Shown here piece by piece: positions 42,419 to 52,383 of a DNA stretch of 64,000 bases. The position numbers and the translations under genes are program-made. Source of the stretch: Clostridiaceae bacterium M8S5 (lineage in GTDB: Bacteria; Bacillota; Clostridia; Tissierellales; MCWD3). Within the stretch, counting starts at the first letter, position 1; each line of letters begins with the position of its first letter. The notes below the pieces were generated by a model. That model saw only the letters and a program-made list of their open reading frames with translations, ran no database searches and had not been told where the DNA came from. The stretch is from assembly GCA_029227815.1 (NCBI GenBank), contig CP118523.1, positions 2,046,001-2,110,000 of the forward strand. The letters are read 5' to 3'.

Positions 42419-42962
42419 AAAGCAAAATCCAACTTTAACTGAAATAGAAGCTTTAAAAATACAGTTTGGTTTTGAATGTCTATTAAATGAGATTTCAAAA
42501 ACTATGCTGTTTTTGTTTATCTTCTATTTTTTTGGTTGGATGAGCAATTTAGTTATAATTTTAATGTTTTATGGTGGTTTAAGGTTGTTTGCTGGTGGTT
42601 TACATGCTGATACTTATTGGAGATGTTTTGCTCTCTCCTTGGTTACATATATAGTGATAACATTATTAGGTTTATATACTATACCAAATAATGTTACTAA
42701 AATTGTAATGATTATTGTGTGTATAGTATTGTTGTTTTTGTATTCTCCTGCTGACCATCCTAATAAGCCTATTATAAGCAATAAAAGAAAAAGAAATATG
42801 AAGTATATGTCTATTATAGCATTGATAGTGTTCTTTGTTATTTCTCTATTCTTGCCAGCGTCTATTTCTGCAACAGCTTTATATGCGCTATTATTTGAAT
42901 GTATTTCTGTGCCATTATCTAAACTAAGAATACATTTATCTAACAAATCTCTTGCTAAATAA
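42381..42962 (+). CDS. agrB: AgrB-like autoinducer peptide endopeptidase/cyclase
   Basis: Membrane cysteine protease that cuts AgrD and cyclises it. The conserved N-terminal KIQFGFECLLNEISKTMLF segment is followed by the catalytic region GGLRLFAGGLHADTYWRCF, holding the His and Cys pair. Three to four more membrane helices follow. I prefer TTG 42381 with GAGGAGG about six bases upstream over the TTG at 42366, which precedes that site. The product of 193 residues is typical. Order is agrD-agrC-agrB, not the usual B-D-C-A. Confidence 0.9.
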   Translation: MDKFAHMLTKKIKKQNPTLTEIEALKIQFGFECLLNEISKTMLFLFIFYFFGWMSNLVIILMFYGGLRLFAGGLHADTYWRCFALSLVTYIVITLLGLYTIPNNVTKIVMIIVCIVLLFLYSPADHPNKPIISNKRKRNMKYMSIIALIVFFVISLFLPASISATALYALLFECISVPLSKLRIHLSNKSLAK

Positions 42963-43058
42963 TCTATAATATAAGTTTTGTAGTTATTTTATTCACAGTA
43001 TTTAAATACTTGAATACTATAATACTATAGATTTAGTTACAGAAGGAGGTTTAAAAAT

Positions 43059-43166
43059 ATGACAGATACTAAAGGTCTATTTAGCGGTTTAATGGATGGC
43101 AATGGTACTTCATTATTATTCTTTTTCTTATTACTAGTTGTTATATTCTGTAATTTTTATTACTAA
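43059..43166 (+). CDS. Small hydrophobic single-helix protein
   Basis: A 35-residue frame with excellent ribosome site GAAGGAGG and ATG 43059. The first 18 residues are polar (MTDTKGLFSGLMDGNGTS), followed by one membrane helix (LLFFFLLLVVIFCNFYY). It lies 96 bases after agrB and ends at a strong terminator. Small proteins of this form are frequent in spore-forming Firmicutes, where some are coat- or sporulation-linked (YjcZ type). The link to agr is positional only. Confidence 0.6.
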   Translation: MTDTKGLFSGLMDGNGTSLLFFFLLLVVIFCNFYY

Positions 43167-43178
43167 AGAATGCAAACC

Positions 43179-43216
43179 AAAAGGGACTACTTCACTCATA
43201 TGACTTAGTCCCTTTT
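43179..43216. terminator. Bidirectional terminator
   Basis: Perfect 11-bp stem AAAAGGGACTA/TAGTCCCTTTT between the convergent small hydrophobic protein gene and glnS. Confidence 0.85.
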
Positions 43217-43219
43217 CGT

Positions 43220-44875
43220 TTATTTTTTGTCCTTTATTTTACTCCATTTATCTTTTAATGATACTATTCTAGTATAAACATTACCTTCATCACATATAAA
43301 ATAACCATGTCTCATAAATTGATATCTATCACCTTTTTTGGCTTCTTTCATAGATTCTTCTAAATAGCAATCTTCCAATACTTTTAATGAATTTTCATTT
43401 ATTACACTACCCTCTTCTTCACTATCTTTCATCAAATAATCATACAGTTTAACTTTTGTTTTAATACTATGGTTAGCTGACACCCAGTGAAGTGTTCCCT
43501 TTACTTTTCTACCAGTAAATCCTGTACCACTTTTTGTTTCTTTATCATAAGTACAATGAAGTTCTGTAACGTTTCCTGACTCATTTTTTATTACATTTTC
43601 ACATTTTATAAAATATGCATGCTTTAATCTTACTTCATTTCCAGGATACAATCTGAAATATTTCTTTGGAGGGTTTTCCATAAAATCTTCTTTTTCTATA
43701 TAGATTTCTCTAGAAAACGGAATTTTTCTTTTGCCTAACTGTTGATTTGTTCTACTATTTTCTGCATCTAGATACTCCACTTCCTCTTTAGGATAATTAG
43801 TTATTATCACTTTTAAAGGATTTAGTACTCCCATAACTGTTTTAGTCTTATCTTTCAAATCTTCTCTAATACAATGCTCTAGTATAGAGATATCTACCAT
43901 ACTATTACTCTTTGCTACGCCTATCTTATCGCAAAATTCTTTTATCGACTCTGGTGTATATCCCCGTTTTCTTAATCCAGATATCGTCGGCATTCTAGGG
44001 TCATCCCATCCGTCAACTACTTTATTTTCTACTAATTGTCTTAAATATCTTTTGCTCATAAGTGTATTGGTTAAATTTAGCCTAGCAAACTCTATTTGTT
44101 TTGGTGGTTCTTCTATATTGAGTTCTTTCAAAAACCAGTCATATAACAGCCTATGGTCTTCAAACTCTAGTGTACATATTGAATGTGTAATATGCTCTAA
44201 TGCATCAGATAATGGATGAGCGAAATCATACATTGGATATATACACCACTTATCACCTGTTCTGTGATGAGATACTTTGGCTATACGATATATTACAGGG
44301 TCTCGCATATTTATATTTGGTGAAGTCATATCTATTTTAGCCCTTAATACTTTTTCTCCATCTGCATACAAACCATTTTTCATTTCTTCAAATAATTTTA
44401 AATTTTCTTCTATGCTTCTATTTCTATATGGACTTTCTTTTCCCGGAGTGTCGTAGTTTCCTCTATATTCTCTTATTTCATCTGCACTTAAATCACATAT
44501 GAACGCTTTATCCATTTTTATTAGCTCTATGGCATAATCATAAAGCTTTTTAAAATAATCAGATGCATAGTATTTTCTATCTTCCCAATCAAAACCGAGC
44601 CACTTTATATCTTCCTGAATTGAATCAACATATTCTGTATCTTCTTTTATAGGATTCGTATCATCAAATCTCAAATTACACAATGCTCCATACTCTTTTG
44701 CAAGACCAAAATTTATACAAATAGACTTAGCATGTCCTATATGTAAATACCCATTTGGTTCTGGTGGAAATCTTGTATGAATTTTCTGGCTTTTTAAATA
44801 CCCCTCTAAATCTTTATTTATTATATTTTTAATAAAGTTAGAAGGAAGTTTTGTATTATCACTATTATTACCCAT
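43220..44875 (-). CDS. glnS: Glutaminyl-tRNA synthetase
   Basis: Charges tRNA-Gln directly. Class I motifs are present: the HIGH equivalent in [18 protein letters not shown] and the KMSKS-like [51 protein letters not shown] and the anticodon-binding beta barrels in the last 200 residues support GlnRS over GluRS. The 551 residues match. Many Clostridia use GatCAB amidation instead or in addition, so this gene may be acquired or coexist with that route. No T-box leader is evident in the 350 bases upstream. Confidence 0.95.
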   Translation of the reverse strand: MGNNSDNTKLPSNFIKNIINKDLEGYLKSQKIHTRFPPEPNGYLHIGHAKSICINFGLAKEYGALCNLRFDDTNPIKEDTEYVDSIQEDIKWLGFDWEDRKYYASDYFKKLYDYAIELIKMDKAFICDLSADEIREYRGNYDTPGKESPYRNRSIEENLKLFEEMKNGLYADGEKVLRAKIDMTSPNINMRDPVIYRIAKVSHHRTGDKWCIYPMYDFAHPLSDALEHITHSICTLEFEDHRLLYDWFLKELNIEEPPKQIEFARLNLTNTLMSKRYLRQLVENKVVDGWDDPRMPTISGLRKRGYTPESIKEFCDKIGVAKSNSMVDISILEHCIREDLKDKTKTVMGVLNPLKVIITNYPKEEVEYLDAENSRTNQQLGKRKIPFSREIYIEKEDFMENPPKKYFRLYPGNEVRLKHAYFIKCENVIKNESGNVTELHCTYDKETKSGTGFTGRKVKGTLHWVSANHSIKTKVKLYDYLMKDSEEEGSVINENSLKVLEDCYLEESMKEAKKGDRYQFMRHGYFICDEGNVYTRIVSLKDKWSKIKDKK

Positions 44876-45229
44876 GTTTAACCCTTCTTCCCTTGTAATA
44901 TTTTTTTAAATATATCATAAAACAAATCTAATTTCAATTATGAAAAAAACATGAATTTACTCTATATAAATAAGTTTTTATCACATTTTAGAATTTATAT
45001 TACAATTCTTTTAAGGCATGGTATTTCAACAGTTTTGTTTCGATATTATTTTATTTAATTTGTTTCTTAACGTCATTAATCATACTAAATATTTTTTAGG
45101 CAATACAAATCTTTGTCAAAACCTGTGTATTACCCAAGGAATAAAAATTCCATATTAGTTATCTAATTCCATATTTCCTATTTAGCTTCACAATTATTTA
45201 TGTTATATTGTTATAAAGGATGTGATTAT
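44876..45229. other. Intergenic region without a supported gene
   Basis: About 350 very AT-rich bases between divergent glnS and the DUF6440 gene. I see no open frame with a ribosome site, no T-box sequence (no AGGGTGG-like bulge) and no strong hairpin. It presumably carries promoters for both flanking genes. Confidence 0.4.
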
Positions 45230-45424
45230 ATGTTTAAAAATAAAAATAAATATGAAAGATTTGAAACTACATATCAACAAGGAACAGTAAATACTAAAAA
45301 TATCATAGTTGATAAAGAAACTGGTATTAATTATTTGTTTGTTACTAGTAGCTATTGCGGTGGATTAACTCCGTTATTAGATGAAAATGGTAAACCTATT
45401 ATTACTCTTATCAACGAAAAGTAA
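45230..45424 (+). CDS. DUF6440 family protein
   Basis: A 64-residue protein with the pattern of the small DUF6440 family: KYERFETTYQQGTVNTKNII, VDKETGINYLFVTS, then GGLTPLLDENGKPII. It has no membrane segment. ATG 45230 has AAGGATG eight bases upstream. It forms a single-gene unit with its own strong terminator. The role of the family is not known to me; such genes are found scattered in accessory regions and near prophages. Confidence 0.75.
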   Translation: MFKNKNKYERFETTYQQGTVNTKNIIVDKETGINYLFVTSSYCGGLTPLLDENGKPIITLINEK

Positions 45425-45433
45425 TAAAATGGC

Positions 45434-45478
45434 AAAAAGGGACTACTCAAATTATCATCTGGGCTAGTCCCCTTTTTT
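45434..45478. terminator. Bidirectional terminator
   Basis: Stem AAAAAGGGACTA / TAGTCCCCTTTTTT between the DUF6440 gene and the convergent tldE gene. The GGGACTA core is the same as in the terminator at 43179-43216. Confidence 0.8.
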
Positions 45479-45490
45479 AAACATTATAAC

Positions 45491-46795
45491 TTATTTTACA
45501 CCTGCTATGTTAACACCATATAATTGTAAAGTCTTAGGTCCTATAAAATTATTACTTTGCTTTAGTTCTTTTGAAAAATACATATTGCTCTGTACTTCAT
45601 TTATGTTTCCTGATATTGAACCACCTGTAACTATACTTATATTTTCTCCATCAAAGTATTTAGCTAATCTAATCTCTCCTGCAAAATCACCTACTAACGG
45701 ATCTACTGAAAAATCTGAAAACGCTAATACTTCTAAATATCTTTCATTCTTCATTTCTTCTATTGTTTTACTACCACCTGCAAATTTTATGTTTGATATT
45801 TGTCCAGTTGGCTCTACATTAACATATTGGCAATACCTAGAGCTACCGTGATATCTCTGTAGTACTCCGTCTTTGAATATCTCTACTGGTTTAAGCAATA
45901 CTCCATCAACATCATATGGAGAAGATCCTGTGGAATTATCCATATATGGATCTAGTGTAAGATTAATTACATCTCCTTTAATATCTTCACCTTGCACTAA
46001 ATCCCCTATTTTAAATGTTGAATGTCCCATATAAACACGTGAAGCTGCCGCTTTTATGTTGTAAAAATTCAATAATGACTTCACATTTTTTCCTGATAAT
46101 AATACTGGACATGAATCAACTTGTGGTGTTTCTTTAGCTACTGCTCTATCTTTGCTCATCTGTAGCATTTCTTTAACATTATCTCTAATTTCATTTTCAT
46201 CATAATTGGCAAAATAGGTATTTTGATATAGCTCAACTTCTTCGCCATCTTCTTTCCAATTTGTTATAAACTCTATTTGACCGTCACATGAATTCCAGCT
46301 TACATCTATTCCTGTAGATGTAAGTACTCTGCATGATTTTTTGTTCAAAAATAATTCTGCTGAGTTTATTCCACCAAGTTCATATTTATCCTCTACAAAT
46401 AATGCCTCAGTGAATTTAGGTAGCCAATGTCCTAGTGTTCCCTCTTCTAGATTGCTCTTTACCATAACTTCACTTTTTTCTACGTTTGGTTTAGGTAATT
46501 CATAGAATTCATTTTTTATAAACCCTGCACTAAATGCAGCTCCTTTTATAGCTTCTTTGATTTCTTCATTGCTCATAGTTGGATATATATTAACCGATGC
46601 CTCACCTTTGTATCTATTACCATCCTCTTCAAAGTCTTTATATACAGTTAATATTATTCTTTTGATATTTTTAGCTCTATTCATATCTACATCATGTTTT
46701 ATGAAAAATAGCTCTGCTGATTCAGTTTTTGTTTCTATAATTTTCCAATCATCAATTTTTGAGTTCTTCAATAATTCTAATATATTATTAATCAT
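45491..46795 (-). CDS. tldE: TldE/PmbA-type metalloprotease subunit
   Basis: Partner of TldD in the heterodimeric protease that degrades unfolded short peptides and matures some RiPPs (microcin B17 in E. coli). The 434 residues follow the PmbA/TldE pattern: no HExxxH motif, ITNWKEDGEEVELYQ in the middle, SSPYDVDGVLLKPVEIFKDG and the ending GGSISGNINEVQSNM with YGVNIAGVK. Its ATG overlaps the tldD stop (TAATG), so both chains are made in equal amounts. Confidence 0.92.
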   Translation of the reverse strand: MINNILELLKNSKIDDWKIIETKTESAELFFIKHDVDMNRAKNIKRIILTVYKDFEEDGNRYKGEASVNIYPTMSNEEIKEAIKGAAFSAGFIKNEFYELPKPNVEKSEVMVKSNLEEGTLGHWLPKFTEALFVEDKYELGGINSAELFLNKKSCRVLTSTGIDVSWNSCDGQIEFITNWKEDGEEVELYQNTYFANYDENEIRDNVKEMLQMSKDRAVAKETPQVDSCPVLLSGKNVKSLLNFYNIKAAASRVYMGHSTFKIGDLVQGEDIKGDVINLTLDPYMDNSTGSSPYDVDGVLLKPVEIFKDGVLQRYHGSSRYCQYVNVEPTGQISNIKFAGGSKTIEEMKNERYLEVLAFSDFSVDPLVGDFAGEIRLAKYFDGENISIVTGGSISGNINEVQSNMYFSKELKQSNNFIGPKTLQLYGVNIAGVK

Positions 46796-48228
46796 TATCC
46801 TAACCTCCCTATCGCTTTAATATAAGGTCCGCCATCGGAGGTTTTAACAAATTCTTTGTATCCTTTACCACACATACCTGAACCATATAGCTTCATATCG
46901 TCAGATATCATTGTTATTGATTTTAGTAGATCTGGAACATACCCTGTAAGTATTACTGGTGCTATAATATTACCAGTAAATTTTCCATCTACAATCTCTT
47001 TTCCTTTTGTAAGTATGCACTGTATACCCCAGTTTTTAGGGTCTTCCATTCCACTTTGCATTCCTTCTAGCAAATAACCTTTTTTAACTGAAGCTATCAT
47101 ATCCTCAAGCTTGTCCTTACCTGATTTAAATATAGTGTTAGTCATTCTTGCATAAGCCTTACGTTCGTAAGATTGTCTTTTACCATTACCTGTAGGAACT
47201 GTGTTTAATTTTAACGCTGATAAAACATCTGATATCCCAGTCTTTAATATTCCATTTTTGATAATAACCGTGTCTGTACCTATAGTTCCTTCGTCATCAA
47301 ACAAATATGATGATACATGATTTGCTGTTTTAGCTCCATCATGCATGTCCAATAATTCAGACGCTACTGGTTTTTCAAGGTATTCTACAGCTTTAGCTCT
47401 GTTTTTTACAAACATGTCCATTTCAACTCCATGTCCAAACGCTTCATGAGCTATCAATCCAGATACATCTGGTGCACATATAATTTCATACTCTCCTGGT
47501 ACAACTCTTTTTGCATCAAATAACTTAATAGTATCATCTATTGCACCTTTATAAGAGTTTTCAAGTTCATCTAATATTTCTAATCCCTTAAGTCCTGAAA
47601 AAGCTATGAAATCATATTTTGTATCTTTGCCTCTTCTTAATACTGGCACTAAATAAGCTTGAGACCAATTATATGTTTGCTCTAAATCTTTCTTTGTTGA
47701 TATAAACATTTTTGATACTTGCGTATTGTTATATGCTACTTTAAAATCTACTAGTTCGTTTGAATATTCTAATGCTTTATCTTTTATCTTAATTAATTTG
47801 TTTACTTTTTCTTCATTACTCAATGTGTCAACTGGTATTTCTACTTCTCCGTAAAAAGATTCTTTTATCTCTTCTTCTTTTAATAGTTCGTATTTAGATA
47901 TACTAATATCGTTTGATTTCAAATTATTAAAATCTTCATTAAACTTATTATGTACTCTGTTAATTGTATGCTCTAATGGTTCGTTACCTAATTCGTTAAA
48001 TGAATATTCAGAATAATTACTGCCATTATAAACTCTTATTACAAATCCCCTCTGACACCAAAAAGAATCATTAACTGCTACGCTATATTTGTCAATATCG
48101 TATGTAGTACCCTTTGTATCCTCCCCTAATATAGAAACATACTCAAAGTTTTTAGATAGTTCGCTAACGATTCTATTCATGTTTTCTTTTTGATTACTTA
48201 GAAAACTAGATATTTTTAATATTTCCAT
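46795..48228 (-). CDS. tldD: TldD-type zinc metalloprotease subunit
   Basis: Catalytic subunit of the TldD/E protease. The zinc motif HEAFGHGVEMDMF is intact (H-E-x-x-x-H) around residue 260, and the further Cys/His region near the C-terminus (GSGMCGKGYKEFVKTSDGGP) is present. The middle part has GTIGTDTVIIKNGILKTGIS and NGKRQSYERKAYARMTNTIF. The 477 residues match. GGAGGTG before ATG. No obvious RiPP cluster lies next to it, although a Cys-peptide gene is 10 kb away. Confidence 0.95.
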   Translation of the reverse strand: MEILKISSFLSNQKENMNRIVSELSKNFEYVSILGEDTKGTTYDIDKYSVAVNDSFWCQRGFVIRVYNGSNYSEYSFNELGNEPLEHTINRVHNKFNEDFNNLKSNDISISKYELLKEEEIKESFYGEVEIPVDTLSNEEKVNKLIKIKDKALEYSNELVDFKVAYNNTQVSKMFISTKKDLEQTYNWSQAYLVPVLRRGKDTKYDFIAFSGLKGLEILDELENSYKGAIDDTIKLFDAKRVVPGEYEIICAPDVSGLIAHEAFGHGVEMDMFVKNRAKAVEYLEKPVASELLDMHDGAKTANHVSSYLFDDEGTIGTDTVIIKNGILKTGISDVLSALKLNTVPTGNGKRQSYERKAYARMTNTIFKSGKDKLEDMIASVKKGYLLEGMQSGMEDPKNWGIQCILTKGKEIVDGKFTGNIIAPVILTGYVPDLLKSITMISDDMKLYGSGMCGKGYKEFVKTSDGGPYIKAIGRLG

Positions 48229-48345
48229 ACAGCACCTCCTTGACTTTTAGCCATATGTAAATTATATCATATTATTCTATAAATTAACACTCACCATTGT
48301 TTGTAAAATCTTAAAGTGTCAATTACAATTTATCTTATTAATAAT

Positions 48346-48789
48346 TTATACTTCATTTTTTATTATCTCAAAACCAAAAGATTTTACTAATGCTTTTAAC
48401 GAACCTGTACCTTTATATGGCCATGACCACGTCATAAATTCAAGTCTTCCTACATCATTTTTTATTAGCTCACATGTATTTAAGTCATATTCGCCGTTTG
48501 CTATAGTTTCTATTAATGATACAAAACACCAAGGCCTTATTAATCTATCGTCAGTATGTCTTTCTTCTGCAGGTATTGATTCGTATAATCTCCAATATTT
48601 TATTAACTCATCATCTGTAGGCCACCAAAAATTTTTAAGTAATTCTTCACTATAAAAACTTTTCCATCTACTATCTTTATGGTCAATAGAATTGATTTCT
48701 TTTAATTCTTTCAGAGAATGAAACATTTTTTGTAATCTCTCAAAGTTTTCGAGTTTGTTCACTTTAAACTCTATGTATAACTTTAACAT
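48346..48789 (-). CDS. Hypothetical protein
   Basis: I do not recognise this 147-residue soluble protein. It is rich in Trp, Glu and Leu. It contains FWWPTDDELIKYWRLYESIP and LIRPWCFVSLIETIANGEYD, with a conserved-looking MTWSWPYKGTGSLKALVKSF end. There is no signal peptide. AAGGAG lies before the ATG. It stands alone between tldD and a methyltransferase gene. Confidence 0.6.
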   Translation of the reverse strand: MLKLYIEFKVNKLENFERLQKMFHSLKELKEINSIDHKDSRWKSFYSEELLKNFWWPTDDELIKYWRLYESIPAEERHTDDRLIRPWCFVSLIETIANGEYDLNTCELIKNDVGRLEFMTWSWPYKGTGSLKALVKSFGFEIIKNEV

Positions 48790-48941
48790 TTCTATACTCC
48801 TTTATGCTATTTTCATAATTGTAGCATAATATTAAATAATAATAAATGAATATATATTACTAATTTTTAAAAGCATTTTTGTATTTAATCGTTTTGATTT
48901 TAAATTAATATAAATATTTTACATATATATTATATCTAAAT

Positions 48942-49727
48942 TTATTTCACAGCTGTAACTGTAAATGTTTTGGGAATGCCTTTGTCATAATTAGCACATG
49001 ATAAATTTGGTCTTTCTTTTAAACTCATTATACGCAAACCTTCTTTTGCTACTCCACTTATTATCTCTCCTAGTGTCCATTTTCTAAGCATTACTTTCTC
49101 TTTTTTATCTTCCTCTTTAAGGTGTTTGCTATAAGAAACTTCTTGCATTACTAAATCTGAGCTAAAATAATCTCCAGATACTTTGTGTTTTCTGATCTTA
49201 GCTGTAGTTCCTCTAGATGTAATTAATTTAGTAGATACTGGATGAAAATCTCTTAGTATAAACAATCCTCCTTTATCTAAAAGCTTATAAACCGTATTAA
49301 AAAACAGGTGCAAATCTGAGAAATAATGCAAAATACCCATTTCTGCAAAAACTATATCATAACCTACATCAAAAACTTCCTGCGAGAGATTTAGTACATC
49401 AGATAATATATAATTAATAGATACGCCAGCTTCTTTTGCTAATTCTAATGCGTATAGTTTGTTTCCATATGAAAAATCTACAATGCTAACATCCGCCCCC
49501 ATTAATGCTAATGCTACTGCTTTATTTCCACAAGAACCCATTAAATTCATTATTTTCTTTCCGTTCACTTCTATAAACTCTTCTCCTAGAACTGATAGTA
49601 ATTTAGATGGATTATTTTTTATTTTTTCTGCTACAACACTTGGTTCTCCAAATCTTGTCACCCACGCATTGTAGCTTTCTTTATTCCATGCTTCTTCATT
49701 AATATTATGTCCTTGTTGTTTATGCAA
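48942..49727 (-). CDS. Class I SAM-dependent methyltransferase
   Basis: Rossmann-fold methyltransferase. Motif I is IMNLMGSCGNKAVALALMGA (Gly-rich, slightly unusual with a Cys), followed by VSIVDFSYGNKLYALELAKE. Motif IV is DIVFAEMGILHYFSDL, and GGLFILRDFHPVSTKL completes the fold. The N-terminus WNKESYNAWVTRFG resembles methyltransferases of small molecules. I choose TTG 49727, since GGAGGAG lies six bases upstream and the longer frame would start before it. It is divergent from the ATP-grasp/Mur ligase cluster across 145 bases. Substrate unknown. Confidence 0.8.
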   Translation of the reverse strand: MHKQQGHNINEEAWNKESYNAWVTRFGEPSVVAEKIKNNPSKLLSVLGEEFIEVNGKKIMNLMGSCGNKAVALALMGADVSIVDFSYGNKLYALELAKEAGVSINYILSDVLNLSQEVFDVGYDIVFAEMGILHYFSDLHLFFNTVYKLLDKGGLFILRDFHPVSTKLITSRGTTAKIRKHKVSGDYFSSDLVMQEVSYSKHLKEEDKKEKVMLRKWTLGEIISGVAKEGLRIMSLKERPNLSCANYDKGIPKTFTVTAVK

Positions 49728-49872
49728 ATTTATCTCCTCCATTATTTCGACATTTTTTATTATATAATGATTGTCTTGCAAAAGCTATAAAATATGTACT
49801 ATTTATTGAATTTATGCGAGTATGAGTATAAAATGTATTTGTGTATAATATATCCAGAAAGGAGTCTTTATA

Positions 49873-51054
49873 TTGAAAAACAAAGCAGTTGTTTTAGGAG
49901 CAAATTATTATATCGGTTTAAGTATAATTAGATGTCTAGGAACTAAAGGTATTCATGTTACTTCTATTGATTACTCAAAAGAAGGCTCTTACGGAGCTAA
50001 ATCAAAATACTTAAATGAATCATTGATTGCTCCACACTATAAAAAAGATCAAACAGCGTTTTTAAACTTTCTAATAGATTACGGTAAAAAAGAAGTCTAT
50101 AAGCCTGTCTTATTTCCATCTGCTGATCTATATGTTGAATTTGTAGATAAACACTTTGATATATTAAAAAAATATTATTTGATACCTCAAACTAAGCAAG
50201 GGCTGTATTCTAAAGTTATGAACAAAGATCATTTATCTCATTTAGCTCTAAAACATAATATTCTTATCCCTGAAACTATAGAAATAAAAGATAACTACAT
50301 AAAGGAAGTAAATGAAAAAATAAAATATCCTTGCCTTGTAAAACCTACTGATTCTGCTTCTTTTGTAGCTATATTTAGAAAAAAGATGTTCAAAGCTTAT
50401 AATGAAAAACAACTAATTAATGCTGTAAAAGTATCTCAAGAAGCTAATCTAGATATTATTGTTCAAAGAATAATACCAGGCTTTGATGATCATATGTATA
50501 CATACGATGCATATTTAAACCAAGATAGCAGAGTTACTCACTGGGTAACTTGTCAAAAACATAGACAATATCCAATAAATTATGGTGCTTCTGTATATAC
50601 TGGGCATAAATATGTCCCTGAATTACATAAAATAGGTTCTGAATTTCTAGAGTCTATTGGATATAAAGGCTTTGCAGAAATTGAATTTAAAAAAGATGCA
50701 GAAAGTGGAAAATATTATCTTATCGAAGTTAACGTGCGAATAACTACATTAAATGTACTTATAGATAAGCTTGGTATAAACATCCCTTATATAACCTATA
50801 AAGAATTGACTGGCAATCCTATAAAACCATTTAGCATAAAAAAGGAATCAACTCTGTTTTTTTGGTATGCTTATGAAGATTTTATTGCTGTTAAAAATTA
50901 TATTAAAACTAAACAACTTAGTTTAATGAAAGTTTTAAAATCATATTTTAAACCTAAAGCTTATGCTATATGGGACATGAAAGATCCTAAGCCTTTTATT
51001 TATTTTATTGGTTACAAATTAAAACGTTTGATAAGAAAATTAAAATTAAAATAA
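49873..51054 (+). CDS. ATP-grasp carboxylate-amine ligase, copy 1
   Basis: ATP-grasp enzyme joining a carboxylate and an amine through an acyl phosphate. The N-terminal Rossmann-like start KAVVLGANYYIGLSIIRCLG is followed by the ATP-grasp fold with YPCLVKPTDSASFVAIFRKK, IIVQRIIPGFDDHMYTYDAY, and the metal-binding FAEIEFKKDAESGKYYLIEV with NVRI. The type resembles D-aspartate ligase-like (COG3919-type) enzymes of about 390 residues. Its C-terminus is basic (KLKRLIRKLKLK). Start TTG with GGAG nine bases upstream. The next gene is a close paralogue and the third is a Mur ligase homologue; all three run in the same direction. Confidence 0.85.
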   Translation: MKNKAVVLGANYYIGLSIIRCLGTKGIHVTSIDYSKEGSYGAKSKYLNESLIAPHYKKDQTAFLNFLIDYGKKEVYKPVLFPSADLYVEFVDKHFDILKKYYLIPQTKQGLYSKVMNKDHLSHLALKHNILIPETIEIKDNYIKEVNEKIKYPCLVKPTDSASFVAIFRKKMFKAYNEKQLINAVKVSQEANLDIIVQRIIPGFDDHMYTYDAYLNQDSRVTHWVTCQKHRQYPINYGASVYTGHKYVPELHKIGSEFLESIGYKGFAEIEFKKDAESGKYYLIEVNVRITTLNVLIDKLGINIPYITYKELTGNPIKPFSIKKESTLFFWYAYEDFIAVKNYIKTKQLSLMKVLKSYFKPKAYAIWDMKDPKPFIYFIGYKLKRLIRKLKLK

Positions 51055-51183
51055 CTAAATTTTGTATTATTGTATAGCTACATATTATATATGTCTACAA
51101 TATATAAAAACATGCTAATTCAAACTTGTATGATTATGTGTTATAATCAATATGATAGAAATGTATTGTTAAAGGAGAATTTT

Positions 51184-52371
51184 ATGAAAAACAAAGCTGT
51201 TGTTCTAGGTGCTAATTATTATATTGGTTTAAGTATAATTAGATGTTTAGGAACTAAAGGTATTCATGTTACTGCTATAGATTATTCTAAAAAAGGTTCT
51301 TACGCTTTTAGTTCAAAGTACTGCTCAGAAATACTTATAGCACCTCATTACAAAAAAGAGCCAAAAGCTTATTTGGATTTTTTAATTGATTATTCCAAAA
51401 AACAAGAATTTAGACCTGTACTGTTTCCATCTGCTGACCCTTATGTAGAGTTTGTAGATGAATATTTAGATATATTAAGTAAGTACTACCTAATCCCTCA
51501 AACCAAAAAGGGATTATATTCTAAAGTAATGAACAAAGATAGTCTTGCAAGATTAGCTAAAGAACATGATGTACTTGTGCCAGAAACTATTGAGATAACA
51601 GATGATAATTACATAGAAAATGTAGAAAAATATCTAAAGTATCCTTGTCTTATAAAACCGGCTGACTCTGCATCGTTTGTAGCAAAGTTTAGAACAAAGA
51701 TGTTCAAAGTTAATAATAGAAATGAACTCTTAGATGCGGTTGATAAAGCAAAAAATGCAAAACTAGATGTTATAGCTCAAAGGATAATACCGGGCTTTGA
51801 TGACCATATGTATACATTTGATGCGTACTTAGATCAAAATAGTAAGGTAACTCATTGGGTTACATGCCAAAAATATAGGCAATACCCTGTAAACTTTGGT
51901 GCTTCAGTATATACTACTCAAAAATATGTTCCAGAATTATATGATATAGGTTCAAAATTTTTGGAGGCTATAGGATATAAAGGATTTGCTGAAATTGAAT
52001 TTAAAAAAGATGCTGTTACAGGTAAGTATTATCTTATTGAAGTAAATGTTCGTATCTCTAATCTAAATACCTTATTAAATAAAACAGGTGTTAATATGCC
52101 ATATTTAACTTATGCTGATTTAACTGGCAATCCTGAAAAACCTTTTGCTGTAACAGATGATACTAACATTGTTTTTTGGTACGCTTATGAGGATTTATTG
52201 GCTGTTAGAAACTACATAAAAACAAAGCAGCTAAGCATTGGTAAAGTATTTGGCTCTTATTTTAGACGTAAGGCATGTGCTATTTGGGATATAAAAGACC
52301 CAAAACCTGCTTTCAGTTTCCTAAAAAATAAAGCTAGTAAGATATTTAATAAAACAACTAAGAAAAGTTAG
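51184..52371 (+). CDS. ATP-grasp carboxylate-amine ligase, copy 2
   Basis: Close paralogue of the preceding gene along its whole length: the first 30 residues are almost identical (KAVVLGANYYIGLSIIRCLG) and the motifs YPCLIKPADSASFVAKFRTK, IIPGFDDHMYTFDAYLDQ and EIEFKKDAVTGKYYLIEV are retained. Differences cluster in the region after the first Rossmann segment and in the C-terminal third, which suggests a different second substrate rather than a redundant copy. I choose ATG 51184 with AAAGGAG upstream; 38 earlier in-frame residues are not similar to copy 1. The Mur ligase gene follows after 12 bases. Confidence 0.85.
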   Translation: MKNKAVVLGANYYIGLSIIRCLGTKGIHVTAIDYSKKGSYAFSSKYCSEILIAPHYKKEPKAYLDFLIDYSKKQEFRPVLFPSADPYVEFVDEYLDILSKYYLIPQTKKGLYSKVMNKDSLARLAKEHDVLVPETIEITDDNYIENVEKYLKYPCLIKPADSASFVAKFRTKMFKVNNRNELLDAVDKAKNAKLDVIAQRIIPGFDDHMYTFDAYLDQNSKVTHWVTCQKYRQYPVNFGASVYTTQKYVPELYDIGSKFLEAIGYKGFAEIEFKKDAVTGKYYLIEVNVRISNLNTLLNKTGVNMPYLTYADLTGNPEKPFAVTDDTNIVFWYAYEDLLAVRNYIKTKQLSIGKVFGSYFRRKACAIWDIKDPKPAFSFLKNKASKIFNKTTKKS

Positions 52372-52383
52372 AAGGTGAAAAAT

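Noticed and set aside
44876..45229. Possible T-box leader upstream of glnS
   Set aside because: No T-box consensus or antiterminator helix could be found by eye on the minus strand.
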